A program made the position numbers and the translations under genes. From Shewanella dokdonensis (GTDB lineage Bacteria > Pseudomonadota > Gammaproteobacteria > Enterobacterales > Shewanellaceae), in the NCBI RefSeq assembly GCF_018394335.1, contig NZ_CP074572.1:3162001-3226000 (forward strand): a stretch of 64,000 nt of DNA, given 5' to 3'. Positions 36,146-46,921 of this stretch are shown piece by piece (positions within the stretch are counted from its first letter, which is position 1; each line of letters opens with the position of its first letter). Below the pieces are notes generated by a model, which was given only the letters and a program-made list of their open reading frames with translations, did not search any database and was not told the origin of the DNA.

Positions 36146-36197
36146 AAACCCGCTGCAAAGTGACGGTATATCACAGGTAGCGGGTTTAGTTTTTTAT
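36146..36197. terminator. Bidirectional terminator between purU and dapD
   Basis: AAACCCGCT (36146-36154) pairs with AGCGGGTTT (36179-36187) over a 24-nt loop. T-rich tails follow on the plus strand (36191-36195) and on the minus strand (A36140-36144). It serves the two convergent genes. Confidence 0.75.
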
Positions 36198-36208
36198 GCG
36201 GTTATTGT

Positions 36209-37032
36209 TCAGTCAACAATACGCAACAGCTCGTTGATGCCGACTTTGCCACGGGTCTTGGCATCGACTTTTTCACGATAATGGCGGCATACAAACTATA
36301 GTTGCCACACTTTGATGGCAAGCTGCCAGAAACCACGACCGAGCCAGCAGGTACTCGGCCATAATGAATTTCTCCGGTTTCACGGTCGTAGATTTTGGTA
36401 CTCTGTCCAATAAAGACGCCCATTGAAATCACTGAACCTTCTTCAACGACGACTCCTTCTACAATTTCAGAACGCGCGCCGATAAAGCAGTTATCTTCGA
36501 TGATGGTTGGGCCTGCTTGCAGCGGTTCCAACACTCCACCGATACCTACGCCGCCAGAGAGATGCACATTTTTACCAATCTGGGCACATGAACCCACAGT
36601 GGCCCAAGTATCGACCATAGTGCCTTCATCGACATAAGCCCCAAGATTCACGTAGGAGGGCATCAATACGGTATTTTTGGCAATAAACGAGCCTTTACGG
36701 GCGGCGGCTGGTGGTACCACGCGAATGCCTTCCGCGCGGAAACGCGCCTCGTCATAACTGGCAAACTTCATCGGCACTTTATCAAAATATTGGGTTTCAG
36801 TGCCGTCAATGATGCCGTTATCGAAAATCCGGAAGGACAGTAACACGGCTTTTTTAAGCCACTGATGTACCTGCCAAGCGCCATCGATTTTTTCGGCAAC
36901 ACGAACTTCACCGCGATCCAGCATATCGATGACGTGTTCCACATCCGCGCGTAGGGCGGCATCTACCGTTGCTGGGCTTATCTGTGCGCGGGTTTCAAAT
37001 GCCGCTTCAATACGTTGGCGTAAAGCCTCCAT
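36209..37032 (-). CDS. dapD: Tetrahydrodipicolinate N-succinyltransferase DapD, frameshift near end
   Basis: This hexapeptide-repeat acyltransferase adds succinyl to tetrahydrodipicolinate in lysine/diaminopimelate synthesis. It starts [17 protein letters not shown]; the left-handed helix spans about 125-240 ([38 protein letters not shown]). The T run 36269-36273 (A on the coding strand) lacks one base. With it, the end reads [20 protein letters not shown] and stops at 36209-36211, giving 274 residues, the same as E. coli DapD. Without it the last 20 residues are wrong and the ORF runs to 36202. It lies 15 bp after glnD. Confidence 0.94.
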
Positions 37033-37047
37033 AACTTACTCCCGTCT

Positions 37048-39619
37048 TTACTGTGTCTGTTGATTGGAAAGGGTACTAATTAGCACTTCCCTGAGCTGTT
37101 GTTGGCGGACTTCGTCCAGCGCCTGACCTTCCGTGGTTTGTAGGATAAAGAAATCTTCTGCGCGTTCACCTATGGTGGTAATTTTGGCGGATTGCAGCGT
37201 GATGCCGCAACGGTACAGAATGTCACCAATTTTGGCGAGCAGTCCAGGCGCATCGAGTGCAATCAGCTCCATCATGCTGGTGCTGTGCTTCTGGCTGGGC
37301 AGAAAAGTGACCTGTGTTGGCACACTAAACGGTCTCATAATGCGTGCCATTTTACGGAATTTGGGCATTTTGGTGGTATCGCCGGACAAGGCTTTTTCCA
37401 ACGCTTTACGGATACTTTGGATCCTTGATAGGGCTTGTACCGCCGTGCCATCTTGTTCCAGGATCACAAAGCTGTCGAGGGCAAAGTTGTCTTTGGTGGT
37501 CATAATGCCCGCGTCATGGACGTTGATATTTTTGTTGTCGAGCACTGCCATAACGGTCGCGAACAGGCGCGGTCGGTCTTTACAATAGATAAACAGCTCA
37601 GTGCCACCGCGGGTCATATGTTTGGAGACCAGCACCAGCGGTTCATCCTGCCGATGTTTGAGGATAGCTTCGGCATGCCAAGCTATTTGGTTCGGCTGAT
37701 AGCGCAGGAAATAATCGGCCTTAAAGCGTTGCCACAGACTTTCGATGGATTTTTCTTTAAGTCCCCGCCGCAACAGTTCTTTTTTAGCTTTGGCTTGGTG
37801 TTCTCTCACCCTGGCGCGGATATCTACCGGTTTCTCTTTACCCCGAGCCAGAACCCGCTGTGCCGAGAAATATAGATCCCTGAGCAATGAACCTTTCCAA
37901 CTGTTCCAGGTGTGTTCATTGGTGGCACAGATATCAGCTACCGTCAGGCAATAAAGGTAGCTAAGGTGCGAGGCATCGCGGACTTTATCCGCAAATGCGG
38001 CTACCACTTCTGGATCAGAGATATCGCGGCGCTGAGCCGTAATAGACATCACCAGATGGTTTTCTACCAACCAACTGACCAGCCGCCCATCATGACTGTT
38101 AAGACCATGTAGTTTGCAGAATTCCAGCGCATCGGTAGCGCCAAGTTTACTGTGGTCGCCACCACGGCCTTTGGCAATATCATGGAAAATCGCGGCCAGA
38201 ACCAACAAACCTTTTTTAGGCAACTGGTTGATTAAGATTGAACCTAACGGAAATTCATCACGCTGTTCCTGCTGCGAGAAGTGCTCAATATTAAGCAGTA
38301 ACCTATGGGTATGTTCATCCACGGTATAGGCATGAAACAGGTCAAACTGCATTTGACCTTCAATGTTGCGCCAAGCTGGCAGATAAGCAGACAAAATGCC
38401 ATGTTTGTGCATTAGCGACAGTGCTTTTATGCCACGGGGATGCCGCAGGATCTCCATAAAGGCTTCGCGGCACAGTTCGTGTTCCATTAAGGGTTGCACT
38501 AGGTCGCGCCGGGCATTACGCAGCGCTCTTAATGTTGGCGCATAAATCCCGAGAATATTGGAGTTGCGTGCCACGTAAAGAAACAGTTTGAGCAACTCTT
38601 CAGGATGCTGAAACGGCGATGCCTGCAACGCCTCGATAAAGGGGCCTCGGCGTTGATAATGCTGGTCAATGGGTTGAATTTCCAGTGCCCGACCATCGCC
38701 CAAGGTGGCACGTTTAAACAGTTGCAGTAACATTTCGTTCAGCTCCATTACCCGGCGTACCGTGCGGTAATAGCGCTTCATCATCTGTTCAACGGCGAGC
38801 TGCGTGGCATCTTCATAGCCCATCAGCTCGGCGACTTGTCGCTGCACATCAAACAGCAGGGTTTTCATCGCGGCCAGTGGCGATATGCAAGGCAAAACGG
38901 AGTTCCCACAGGAAATTCTGAGATTCCAGTAATTCGTCAAGTTCCGTGGGTTCGAGGAACTCATGATCGACTAGCTCGCGCAGGTTGGCCGCATTAAAGT
39001 GCCGAATGGCAACCCAGGCAATGGTCTGAATGTCACGTAGGCCACCCGGACAGGTTTTGATGTTGGGTTCCAGATCAAAGGCGTTGGCTTTGGCGTGGCG
39101 TAGCCGCTGCTCATCGCGTTTGGCACGGAAAAATTCACTGGAAGGCCAGAATTCTTGCTCGCGGATCTTATCGTAAAGCAAGTCAAAGGCGGCTTCAGGC
39201 CCAGCTAGCAAGCGCGCTTCTAACAGATTGGTGGCAATCGTGATGTCGGCGCGGCCCTGTTCCAGTGTTTGCGCCAGCGTGCGTACGCTATGGCCTATCT
39301 CCAGCCCGGTATCCCACAGAAACGCGATAAACTCGCTGAGTCTGGCTTCGGCTTCTGCGCCCGCATGCTCGGGCATCAGAAACAGCAAATCAATATCAGA
39401 GTGGGGCAGCAACTCAGCGCGGCCGTAGCCACCCACCGCGATCAGGGCAATTCCTGCATGACTCAGCCCGAGCTGTTGCCAGTGCTGTACCAGCAGTTGG
39501 TCAACAAAGCGGCTGCGCTCAGCCACCAGTTCGGTAATCTTATCGCGATTGGCAAATCTGAGTTGCAGGTGCTGCAGGTTTTCGCCAAGAGCGGCTTTGG
39601 CGGCTTGCGCAGTGGCCAT
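37048..39619 (-). CDS. glnD: Bifunctional uridylyltransferase/uridylyl-removing enzyme GlnD, frameshifted
   Basis: The nitrogen sensor that uridylylates and deuridylylates PII proteins; about 857 residues after correction. The nucleotidyltransferase domain has [19 protein letters not shown]. The HD hydrolase has [21 protein letters not shown]. Two ACT domains at the end ([20 protein letters not shown] and [18 protein letters not shown]) bind glutamine. The break is near 38859-38861, where [10 protein letters not shown] must join [17 protein letters not shown]. One extra base, or loss of two (CGC read as C), explains it; the second restores the usual Asn-Arg-Leu-Leu. It lies between map and dapD, as in E. 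coli. Confidence 0.93.
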
Positions 39620-39640
39620 TATTGTCCTTAGTTGATGACA

Positions 39641-40441
39641 TCACACATGATTGATGAACCGTGGGAAATCTTCGTTACTGCGCAGCGTCAGCACTTCTAC
39701 GCCGGTATTGGTGATCAGTAATGTGTGTTCCCACTGAGCCGATTTTTTACCATCCACAGTGGTGACAGTCCAGCCATCTTGTTCATTAAGCACGGTTTGG
39801 TAACGACCAGCGTTGATCATCGGCTCGATGGTAAAGCACATCCCGGGTTTGAGAATGGTGCGATCATTGTTGCGGTAATGTACCACCTGGGGTTCTTCGT
39901 GGAAGCCTTTACCAATGCCATGACCGCAATAGTCACGCACGATAGAAAATTTGTCTGCCCCACTTTTACTGGATTTCACCAGTTTTTCGATGATGGTGCC
40001 AATTTCGCCTAACTGCATGCCGGGGCGTACTTTACGGATAGCGGCGTACAGGCTTTCCTGGGCAATGCGGCACAGGCGGCGATCTTTGGGATTGACTTCG
40101 CCCACCAGAAACATCTGTGAGGTGTCGCCATGATAGCCATCTTTGATCACTGTGATATCTAAATTAATGATGTCGCCGTCTTGCAGCGGCTCATCATTGG
40201 GGATGCCATGACAGATCACTTCATTGATGGAGGTACAAATGGATTTGGGGTAGCCGTGATAATCCAGTGGTGCAGAAATTGCTCCATTGTCTTCAGTAAA
40301 TTTGGCACAAAGGCGATCCAGTTCGTTGGTGGTGACCCCAGGTTTAACGTAGGGTTCAATCATTTCCAACACTTCTGCCGCCAGCTTGCCAGCAGCGCGC
40401 ATTTTTTCAATTTCTTCAGTAGTTTTGATTGTAATACTCAT
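39641..40441 (-). CDS. map: Methionine aminopeptidase, type I
   Basis: This 266-residue metalloprotease removes the initiator Met from nascent proteins. The five metal ligands are visible: Asp in INLDITVIKDGYHGDTSQMF (two), His in YCGHGIGKGFHEEPQVVHY, Glu in CFTIEPMIN and Glu in QWEHTLLIT. The catalytic His is in YPKSICTSINEVICHGIP. Its length is the same as E. coli Map (264). It is divergent from rpsB and heads a map-glnD-dapD unit. Confidence 0.97.
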   Translation of the reverse strand: MSITIKTTEEIEKMRAAGKLAAEVLEMIEPYVKPGVTTNELDRLCAKFTEDNGAISAPLDYHGYPKSICTSINEVICHGIPNDEPLQDGDIINLDITVIKDGYHGDTSQMFLVGEVNPKDRRLCRIAQESLYAAIRKVRPGMQLGEIGTIIEKLVKSSKSGADKFSIVRDYCGHGIGKGFHEEPQVVHYRNNDRTILKPGMCFTIEPMINAGRYQTVLNEQDGWTVTTVDGKKSAQWEHTLLITNTGVEVLTLRSNEDFPRFINHV

Positions 40442-40571
40442 AGCGATTTCTCAGCACCGGGACCCCAGCTAGAGTGGCGACCGGTTAAATCAGGTTAAAA
40501 CATCAGGATGTGAACAATAATACGCTCGTTTGACTCATCTAAAAAGACCGCGTTTGTAGGGCCTTTCGCGT

Positions 40572-40809
40572 TTGTCTTTTCCGGGCTTTTATGGTATAAA
40601 GCGCGCCGTTATGTTTGACTCTTGGGCGGCAGTGACTTCGGGCTGATGCCTGAAAGTGTTTCACGTCCTGAGACAAGCTGACGGCCATTATACATGGCAA
40701 ATTTTTAAATACTAAATCACACACGAGTCGACACATTTCCCGGGGTGCCCACAGGGTCGGGAATATGGGATTCGTGGAGGTATAACCCCTTTTACTTAAG
40801 GTAGAGAAA
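40572..40809 (+). promoter_or_regulatory. rpsB promoter and S2-responsive leader
   Basis: TTGTCT (40572-40577) and TATAAA (40595-40600), spaced by 17 bp, form a strong promoter. About 200 nt of leader follows before the rpsB ATG. Its end carries CGGGGTGCCC (40741-40750), GGGTCGGGAATATGGGATTC and GTGGAGG, which match the conserved gammaproteobacterial rpsB leader through which ribosomal protein S2 represses rpsB-tsf translation. The leader assignment is from memory of that element, not a covariance search. Confidence 0.8.
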
Positions 40810-41537
40810 ATGACTACAGTTTCTATGCGCGATATGCTCCAGGCCGGCGTACATTTCGGTCACCAGACCCGTTACTGGAATCCTAAGATGAAGCCATTCA
40901 TCTTTGGTGCTCGCAACGGTGTACATATCATCAACCTCGAGCACACCGTGCCAATGTTCAACGAAGCGCTGGCTTTCGTGAGCAACATCGCTTCCAAAAA
41001 GGTAAAATCCTGTTCGTAGGCACTAAGCGTGCTGCTAGCGAATCCATCAAGGAAGCGGCCATTTCTTGTGAACAGTTTTATGTCGACAAACGTTGGTTGG
41101 GCGGCATGCTGACTAACTGGAAAACCGTTCGTCAGTCAATCAAACGTCTGAAAGATCTGGAAACTCAGTCTGTTGACGGTACTTTTGACAAACTGACCAA
41201 GAAAGAAGCTCTGATGCGCAGCCGTGAGCTGGACAAGCTGGAAAAATCTCTGGGCGGTATCAAAAACATGGGCGGCCTGCCTGACGCCATCTTCGTTATC
41301 GGCGCTGACCATGAACACATCGCCATCAAAGAAGCCAACAACCTGGGTATCCCAGTTGTTGCAGTAGTAGATACCAACTCTACTCCTGACGGTGTTAACT
41401 ATGTTATCCCAGGCAACGATGATGCTATGCGTGCTATCCGTCTGTACGCTGATTCAGTTGCTGCAGCGGTAAACAGCGGTCGCGGTCAGGATCTGGCTGT
41501 ACAAGCTGAAGAAGCAGGTTTCATCGAAGCTGAGTAA
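40810..41537 (+). CDS. rpsB: 30S ribosomal protein S2, frameshifted
   Basis: S2 assembles late on the small subunit near the anti-Shine-Dalgarno region. The gene opens [20 protein letters not shown] and ends [12 protein letters not shown] single G is missing at 41001-41002: the raw frame reads [16 protein letters not shown], whereas AAGGGT restores [20 protein letters not shown]. The corrected length is 242 residues, as in E. coli (241). Because S2 is essential, this must be a sequence error or an unusual case. Confidence 0.96.
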
Positions 41538-41590
41538 TTAATAAGGCGTGATGGCAACATCCCCTTATTAACCGAGGTATCAGATGGTTA

Positions 41591-41618
41591 ACAGGGGTCA
41601 TATGGCCCCTGTTTTATA
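41591..41618 (+). terminator. Partial terminator between rpsB and tsf
   Basis: ACAGGGG (41591-41597) pairs with CCCCTGT (41606-41612), followed by TTT ATAAG. It is placed where E. coli has a weak attenuator that reduces tsf relative to rpsB expression. Confidence 0.65.
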
Positions 41619-41664
41619 AGATAACTTGGTAACTTTTGTCGAATTATCAATTGAGGATTTAACA

Positions 41665-42539
41665 ATGGCTGTTACTGCTGCCCAAGTTAAAGAACTGCGT
41701 GAACGCACTGGCGCTGGCATGATGGATTGCAAAAAGCGCTGACCGAAACTGACGGTGACATCGAACTGGCAATTGAGAACATGCGTAAAAACGGCGCGGT
41801 TAAAGCAGCTAAAAAAGCTGGCCGTATCGCTGCTGAAGGCGTGATCCTGACAAAGAGTGCTGGCAATGTGACTGTACTGCTGGAAGTTAACTGCGAAACT
41901 GACTTCGTTGCCCGTGATACCAGCTTCCTGGCGTTTGGTAACAAAGTGGTTGAGTTGGCCCTGGCAAACAATATCACTGATATCGAAACTTTGATGGCTA
42001 CTGATTTAGGCGGCGACACCGTAGAAAATACGCGTGCTGCACTGGTTGCTAAAATCGGTGAAAACATCAACGTTCGCCGTATCTTCCGTTTCGAAGGCGA
42101 AAACCTAGGTGTCTACATCCACAGCGGTCGTATCGGTGTGGTCACCGAACTGACTGGTTCTGACAACGAGCTTGCTAAAGATTTGGCAATGCATGTTGCG
42201 GCTTCTAACCCTCAGTACGTTAAACCACAAGACGTACCTGCTGAGGTTGTTGAGAAGGAAAAAGAGATCCAGATCGAAATCGCGATGCAGAGTGGCAAAC
42301 CGAAAGAGATTGCTGAGAAGATGGTTGCTGGCCGTATGGCCAAGTTTACCGGTGAAGTCAGTCTGACCGGTCAGCCATTTGTGAAAGATCCTTCTGTACA
42401 CGTTGCTGATCTGCTGAAACAGAAAGGCGCGGATGTCATCAACTTTACCCGTATTGAAGTGGGTGAAGGTATTGAGAAGAAAGAAGAAGATTTCGCCGCT
42501 GAAGTGGCTGCCCAGATTGCAGCTTCTAAAAAGGCTTAA
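41665..42539 (+). CDS. tsf: Elongation factor Ts, frameshifted
   Basis: EF-Ts recycles EF-Tu by exchanging GDP for GTP. It begins [20 protein letters not shown]. The A run 41731-41735 lacks one A: DCKKR-stop becomes [20 protein letters not shown]. The EF-Tu-contact motif in the core ([21 protein letters not shown]) is intact and the end is [10 protein letters not shown]. Corrected length 291 (E. coli 283). Automatic callers would begin it late, at 41727, and lose the first 21 residues. Cotranscribed with rpsB. Confidence 0.95.
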
Positions 42540-42560
42540 TCGACTGTCACAGTGACCTTG

Positions 42561-42592
42561 AAGACCGCAGCAACCGCTGCGGTCTTGTTATG
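42561..42592 (+). terminator. Hairpin between tsf and pyrH
   Basis: An 11-bp perfect GC-rich stem, 42561-42571 with 42576-42586 (loop AACC), is followed by GTTATG. With so few T it may only partly stop transcription into pyrH. Confidence 0.6.
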
Positions 42593-42609
42593 ACCAGGAT
42601 ATAAATAAC

Positions 42610-43338
42610 ATGAGCACCAATCCCAAACCTGCATTTCGACGTATTTTGCTGAAACTCAGTGGTGAAGCCCTGATGGGCGATGAAGGTTTCGGTATCGACC
42701 CTAAAGTACTGGATCGTATGGCCCAGGAGATCAAAGAACTGGTGGAACTCGGTATCCAGGTCGGGGTGGTTATTGGCGGTGGTAACCTGTTCCGTGGCGA
42801 AGGTCTGGCCAAAGCCGGTATGAATCGGGTGGTGGGTGATCACATGGGTATGCTGGCGACCGTCATGAACGGTCTGGCAATGCGAGATGCGCTGCATCGT
42901 GCCTATGTTAATGCTCGTCTGATGTCAGCCATTCCGCTAAACGGTGTTTGTGATGCTTACAACTGGGCTGAAGCTATCAGTTTGTTGAAGTCTGGCCGGG
43001 TAGTGATTCTATCTGCGGGAACCGGGAATCCGTTTTTTACGACCGATACTGCAGCCTGCTTGCGTGGGATTGAAATCGAAGCGGAAGTCGTGCTAAAAGG
43101 CACTAAAGTTGACGGGATATTTTCGGATGATCCGATGAAAAATCCCGATGCTACTAAGTATGAGACGCTCAGCTATAATGAAGTACTTGATAAAGAACTG
43201 AAAGTCATGGACTTAGCGGCGTTTACCATGGCGCGTGATTACAATATGCCTATCATGGTGTTTAACATGAACAAACCCGGCGCATTACGGCGGGTGGTGA
43301 TGGGCGATCAGTCAGAAGGTACGCTGGTAAAAGCTTGA
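42610..43338 (+). CDS. pyrH: UMP kinase PyrH
   Basis: This 242-residue hexameric amino-acid-kinase-fold enzyme makes UDP from UMP and is feedback-inhibited by [23 protein letters not shown] holds the P-loop-like start, [15 protein letters not shown] the phosphate site, and [20 protein letters not shown] the UMP site. Length equals E. coli PyrH (241). It lies between tsf and frr, the usual order. Confidence 0.97.
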   Translation: MSTNPKPAFRRILLKLSGEALMGDEGFGIDPKVLDRMAQEIKELVELGIQVGVVIGGGNLFRGEGLAKAGMNRVVGDHMGMLATVMNGLAMRDALHRAYVNARLMSAIPLNGVCDAYNWAEAISLLKSGRVVILSAGTGNPFFTTDTAACLRGIEIEAEVVLKGTKVDGIFSDDPMKNPDATKYETLSYNEVLDKELKVMDLAAFTMARDYNMPIMVFNMNKPGALRRVVMGDQSEGTLVKA

Positions 43339-43367
43339 TCTGAATTTGCATTAAAAGGAACTCTAAC

Positions 43368-43925
43368 GTGATTGATACCATTCAAAAAGATGCTCTGTCC
43401 CGCATGGAAAAATGTGTGGAAGCGACCAAAGCCCAGATGACCAAGGTTCGTACCGGGCGTGCACATCCCGCCTTGCTGGATTCGATTCAGGTCTCTTACT
43501 ACGGCACTATGACCCCACTGAAGCAGGTCGGTAGTATTTCTATCGAGGACAGCCGTACGTTAGCCGTGAGTGTTTTTGACCGTAGCATGATCCAAGCGGT
43601 AGAAAAGGCCATCATGTCCTCTGATCTTGGCCTGAATCCTATGTCAGCAGGCGCAGTTATCCGTATCCCTCTGCCAGCGTTGACTGAAGAGCGCCGTCGA
43701 GATCTGGTAAAAGTCGTTCGTGCCGAAGCGGAAAATGGCCGTGTCGCCGTGCGTAACGTACGCCGTGATGCCAACTCTGAAGTGAAAAAGCTGGAAAAAG
43801 ATAAAGCGTGTACTGAAGATGATGTGCGTCGCAGTGAAGACGAGATCCAGAAGATGACAGACCTGCACATCAAGAAGATTGACGAGCTGCTGACCGCAAA
43901 AGAAGCCGAATTGATGGAAGTCTGA
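43368..43925 (+). CDS. frr: Ribosome recycling factor
   Basis: This 185-residue protein with a tRNA-like shape splits post-termination ribosomes with EF-G. The coiled helices [31 protein letters not shown] and ARRD-type [25 protein letters not shown] are typical, as is [23 protein letters not shown]. Start GTG 43368 has AAAGGAA upstream. It ends 83 bp before uppS with a strong hairpin between. Confidence 0.97.
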   Translation: MIDTIQKDALSRMEKCVEATKAQMTKVRTGRAHPALLDSIQVSYYGTMTPLKQVGSISIEDSRTLAVSVFDRSMIQAVEKAIMSSDLGLNPMSAGAVIRIPLPALTEERRRDLVKVVRAEAENGRVAVRNVRRDANSEVKKLEKDKACTEDDVRRSEDEIQKMTDLHIKKIDELLTAKEAELMEV

Positions 43926-43952
43926 TATTGGCTTGTTAAACTAGAGTTGAAG

Positions 43953-43986
43953 CGCCGTGTAGCGTTATACTACACGGCGTTTGTCT
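43953..43986 (+). terminator. Hairpin after frr
   Basis: A 10-bp perfect stem, CGCCGTGTAG (43953-43962) with CTACACGGCG (43970-43979), is followed by TTTGTCTATTT. It separates frr from the uppS-lipid A block. Confidence 0.7.
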
Positions 43987-44007
43987 ATTTATAAGGGTTG
44001 TAACCAG

Positions 44008-44835
44008 ATGTCATCCAACATGGACGCCGCTTCGCCGTCTAATGACTTAACAAAGGAATGTCAGACATCGGAGCATTTACCGGAGCAGTTGTCCGATTTG
44101 GTGAAGCAGTCGATCCCTAATCATGTCGCTATTATCATGGATGGCAATGGGCGTTGGGCTCAGGCCAAGGGTAAACCGCGGGTGGTGGGACATCGTGCGG
44201 GGGTCAAAGCTGTGCGGCGAGCGGTCAGTACCGCCAGAAAACTCGGGGTCAAATCATTAACCCTGTTTGCCTTTTCTAGCGAAAACTGGCGGCGACCCGA
44301 TCAGGAAGTCAGCCTGTTGATGGAGCTGTTTTTTACCGTGCTCCGGCGTGAGATCAAGGTGCTGCACTCCAACGGTGTGCGGCTTAACATCATTGGCGAT
44401 ACCAGCCGTTTTTCCGAACGTTTACAGAAACAGATCCGTGCGGCTGAAGCCTATACTGCCGACAACCAAGGGCTGACCTTGAATGTTGCGGCTAATTATG
44501 GTGGCCGTTGGGACATCATGCAGGCGGCCAGAACACTGGCAGAAAAGGTGGCAACTGGTGAAATGACCAGCAGTCAGTTCACCGAAGCTGCCTTGGCGCA
44601 GCATTTGTGCATGCAAAACCAGGGCGAAGTTGATTTAATGATCCGCACTGGCGGCGACTATCGCATCAGTAATTTTATTTTATGGCAGGCCGCCTATGCC
44701 GAGTTGGTGTTTATGGATACGCTCTGGCCCGATTTTGATGAACAGGCGTTTTGTCAGGCGATAGAGATGTTCAACAGTCGTCAGCGACGCTTTGGATTGA
44801 CTGGCAACCAGATTGAAAAAATACGCAACATATAG
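44008..44835 (+). CDS. uppS: Undecaprenyl diphosphate synthase (isoprenyl transferase)
   Basis: This cis-prenyltransferase makes the C55 carrier for peptidoglycan and O-antigen. [27 protein letters not shown] has the catalytic Asp and pyrophosphate site; [13 protein letters not shown] and [19 protein letters not shown] are signature motifs. From the ATG at 44008 ([10 protein letters not shown]) it is 275 residues, a little longer than E. coli (253) because of a polar N-terminal extension. A TTG at 43981 is the alternative start. Confidence 0.95.
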   Translation: MSSNMDAASPSNDLTKECQTSEHLPEQLSDLVKQSIPNHVAIIMDGNGRWAQAKGKPRVVGHRAGVKAVRRAVSTARKLGVKSLTLFAFSSENWRRPDQEVSLLMELFFTVLRREIKVLHSNGVRLNIIGDTSRFSERLQKQIRAAEAYTADNQGLTLNVAANYGGRWDIMQAARTLAEKVATGEMTSSQFTEAALAQHLCMQNQGEVDLMIRTGGDYRISNFILWQAAYAELVFMDTLWPDFDEQAFCQAIEMFNSRQRRFGLTGNQIEKIRNI

Positions 44836-44854
44836 CCCAGGAAGAGGAATTTTT

Positions 44855-45712
44855 TTGCTAAAACAACGAATAATAACGGCAATTTGGCTGATCCCACTGG
44901 TGCTTGGCGCCATCTTTCTGTTGCCTGCCAACTATTTTTCTTGGGTGCTAGTCCCGGTGTTTTTGATTGCTGCCAAAGAGTGGGGGCATATCATAGATAA
45001 AGCGTGTACCGTGACCCAATGGAGTTTCACTGTGACGCTCGGCGTGGTGCTAATCGCGCTTAATCTGCTAGTTCCCGCTGACGCAGTATGGACCCGAGGC
45101 CATCTGCATCCTATTGTACTCGCCGTGATTTTGGTGGGAGCCTGTTGGTGGCTGCTATCATTGTTGTTGGTCGTGTTCTATCCTCGTAGCGCCAATTGGT
45201 GGCAAGGCAGCCCCATGCTTAAATCCATGTTTGGGCAACTGACATTGTTACCGGGATTTGCCTCCTTTATTGCGCTCAAATCGCTAAGTACCGCGACTGA
45301 ACCCTATTGGGGCGGGGTGTTAGTATTGCTGGTGATGCTGATTGTGTGGGCCGCTGATTCCGGCGCTTATTTTGCCGGGAAGGCGCTGGGGCGGATAAAG
45401 TTGGCGCCACATGTTAGCCCAGGCAAAACGCTGGAAGGCTTTATCGGTGGCTTGCTGACCACTCTCATAGTTGTCGGCATTGTCATGTATTTTTCTCCTG
45501 AGCAGGAGTTAGGACTGGTGATGGGGGTGGTGCTATTTACTGCGTTAGCCTCTGCGCTGGGAGACTTGTCGGAAAGCATGTTTAAACGCGTTGCGCAGAT
45601 CAAAGACTCTGGCAATATTCTGCCGGGCCATGGTGGCGTGCTCGATCGTATTGACAGTCTGACCGCGGCATTGCCAGTGTTTACCCTCCTGTATATTGCT
45701 TTCTGGATGTAA
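44855..45712 (+). CDS. cdsA: Phosphatidate cytidylyltransferase CdsA
   Basis: This inner-membrane enzyme makes CDP-diacylglycerol for all phospholipids. It has about eight membrane helices; the signature is near the C-terminus, [20 protein letters not shown] followed by [15 protein letters not shown]. The TTG at 44855 ([20 protein letters not shown]) is chosen: it follows AGGAAGAGG and gives 285 residues, as in E. coli; a start at 44813 would overlap uppS. Its TAA overlaps the ATG of ispC by one base. Confidence 0.95.
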   Translation: MLKQRIITAIWLIPLVLGAIFLLPANYFSWVLVPVFLIAAKEWGHIIDKACTVTQWSFTVTLGVVLIALNLLVPADAVWTRGHLHPIVLAVILVGACWWLLSLLLVVFYPRSANWWQGSPMLKSMFGQLTLLPGFASFIALKSLSTATEPYWGGVLVLLVMLIVWAADSGAYFAGKALGRIKLAPHVSPGKTLEGFIGGLLTTLIVVGIVMYFSPEQELGLVMGVVLFTALASALGDLSESMFKRVAQIKDSGNILPGHGGVLDRIDSLTAALPVFTLLYIAFWM

Positions 45713-46905
45713 TGAAAATGCAAAATATGGTTATTTTAGGCGCGACCGGCTCAATCGGAACCAGCACGCTGAGTGTGATAGCGGAAAATCCCGAAGCCTT
45801 CAATGTGTTCGCCTTGGTAGCCCATACTAATGTTGGCAAGATGGTCGCATTATGTCGCCAACATCACCCAAAAGTCGCGCATATGGTTGATGCTGATGCT
45901 GCCCAACAATTGCAGGCAGAAATTGCTGACTTGGACATTGAAGTTACCAGTGGTGAGTCTGAACTGGCAGATTTAGTGTCTCGACCAGAAGTGGATTCAG
46001 TGATGGCAGCCATTGTTGGTGCCGCTGGAATGGCACCCACGTTAGCCGCCGTTAAAGCGGGGAAGCGAGTGCTGCTGGCCAACAAAGAAGCCTTGGTGAT
46101 GTCTGGCCGGTTATTTATCGATGCCGTCGCCCAATATGGCGCTACCTTGTTACCGGTTGATAGTGAACATAACGCTATTTATCAATGCCTGCCGCGGGAA
46201 GCGCAGCAGCAGTTAGGTCGCTGTGACCTGCAAGCCGCCGGTATTGCTAAAATATTACTCACCGGTTCTGGTGGGCCGTTTCTCCACGCCGATCTCCACA
46301 GTCTGCCCGCGGTAACTCCAGCGCAAGCGATTAAACATCCTAATTGGTCGATGGGGCCGAAGATTTCTGTCGACTCTGCCACTATGATGAACAAAGGTTT
46401 GGAATATGTGGAGGCTCGCTGGTTATTCAATGCCGGCATTGACCAGTTACAGGTGGTTATTCACCCGCAAAGCGTGATCCATTCAATGGTGCAGTATCAA
46501 GACGGGAGTGTACTCGCACAGTTAGGCAATCCTGATATGCGTACACCTATTGCTCATTGTATGGCCTATCCCGCTAGAATTGTCTCCGGTGTGGAACCTT
46601 TAGACTTTTTCAAAGTCGGACAATTGAGCTTTTGCGAACCGGACTATACGCGTTTCCCTTGTTTGAAGCTGGCGATGGCAGCATGTCGTGCCGGACAAGA
46701 GGCGACCACAGTGCTCAATGCTGCTAATGAAGTGGCAGTTGAGCATTTCCTGAAAGGGGCGATCCGTTTTACCGATATCGCAAAAATTAATGAATTTTGT
46801 CTGGAACAGGTCGTGCAATCGCCACTTGACTCGATTGCTGATATCCTTGCGCTAGACAGTGAAGCCCGCGTCTGTGCCCGTAAGGGACTGGCGCTTTGCT
46901 ATTGA
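45712..46905 (+). CDS. ispC: 1-deoxy-D-xylulose 5-phosphate reductoisomerase
   Basis: Also called dxr. This 397-residue NADPH enzyme commits DXP to MEP, the second step of the non-mevalonate isoprenoid route that feeds Upp[18 protein letters not shown] is the NADPH site, [15 protein letters not shown] the cofactor loop, [12 protein letters not shown] and [19 protein letters not shown] the metal and substrate sites. It matches the E. coli length (398). The start overlaps the cdsA stop. Confidence 0.97.
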   Translation: MKMQNMVILGATGSIGTSTLSVIAENPEAFNVFALVAHTNVGKMVALCRQHHPKVAHMVDADAAQQLQAEIADLDIEVTSGESELADLVSRPEVDSVMAAIVGAAGMAPTLAAVKAGKRVLLANKEALVMSGRLFIDAVAQYGATLLPVDSEHNAIYQCLPREAQQQLGRCDLQAAGIAKILLTGSGGPFLHADLHSLPAVTPAQAIKHPNWSMGPKISVDSATMMNKGLEYVEARWLFNAGIDQLQVVIHPQSVIHSMVQYQDGSVLAQLGNPDMRTPIAHCMAYPARIVSGVEPLDFFKVGQLSFCEPDYTRFPCLKLAMAACRAGQEATTVLNAANEVAVEHFLKGAIRFTDIAKINEFCLEQVVQSPLDSIADILALDSEARVCARKGLALCY

Positions 46906-46921
46906 GGATAATTGACGGCTG

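Noticed and set aside
40810..42539. rpsB and tsf as genuine pseudogenes
   Set aside because: Both are essential single-copy genes, each restored by one base in a homopolymer, with intact codons and flanking signals. Error is far more likely.
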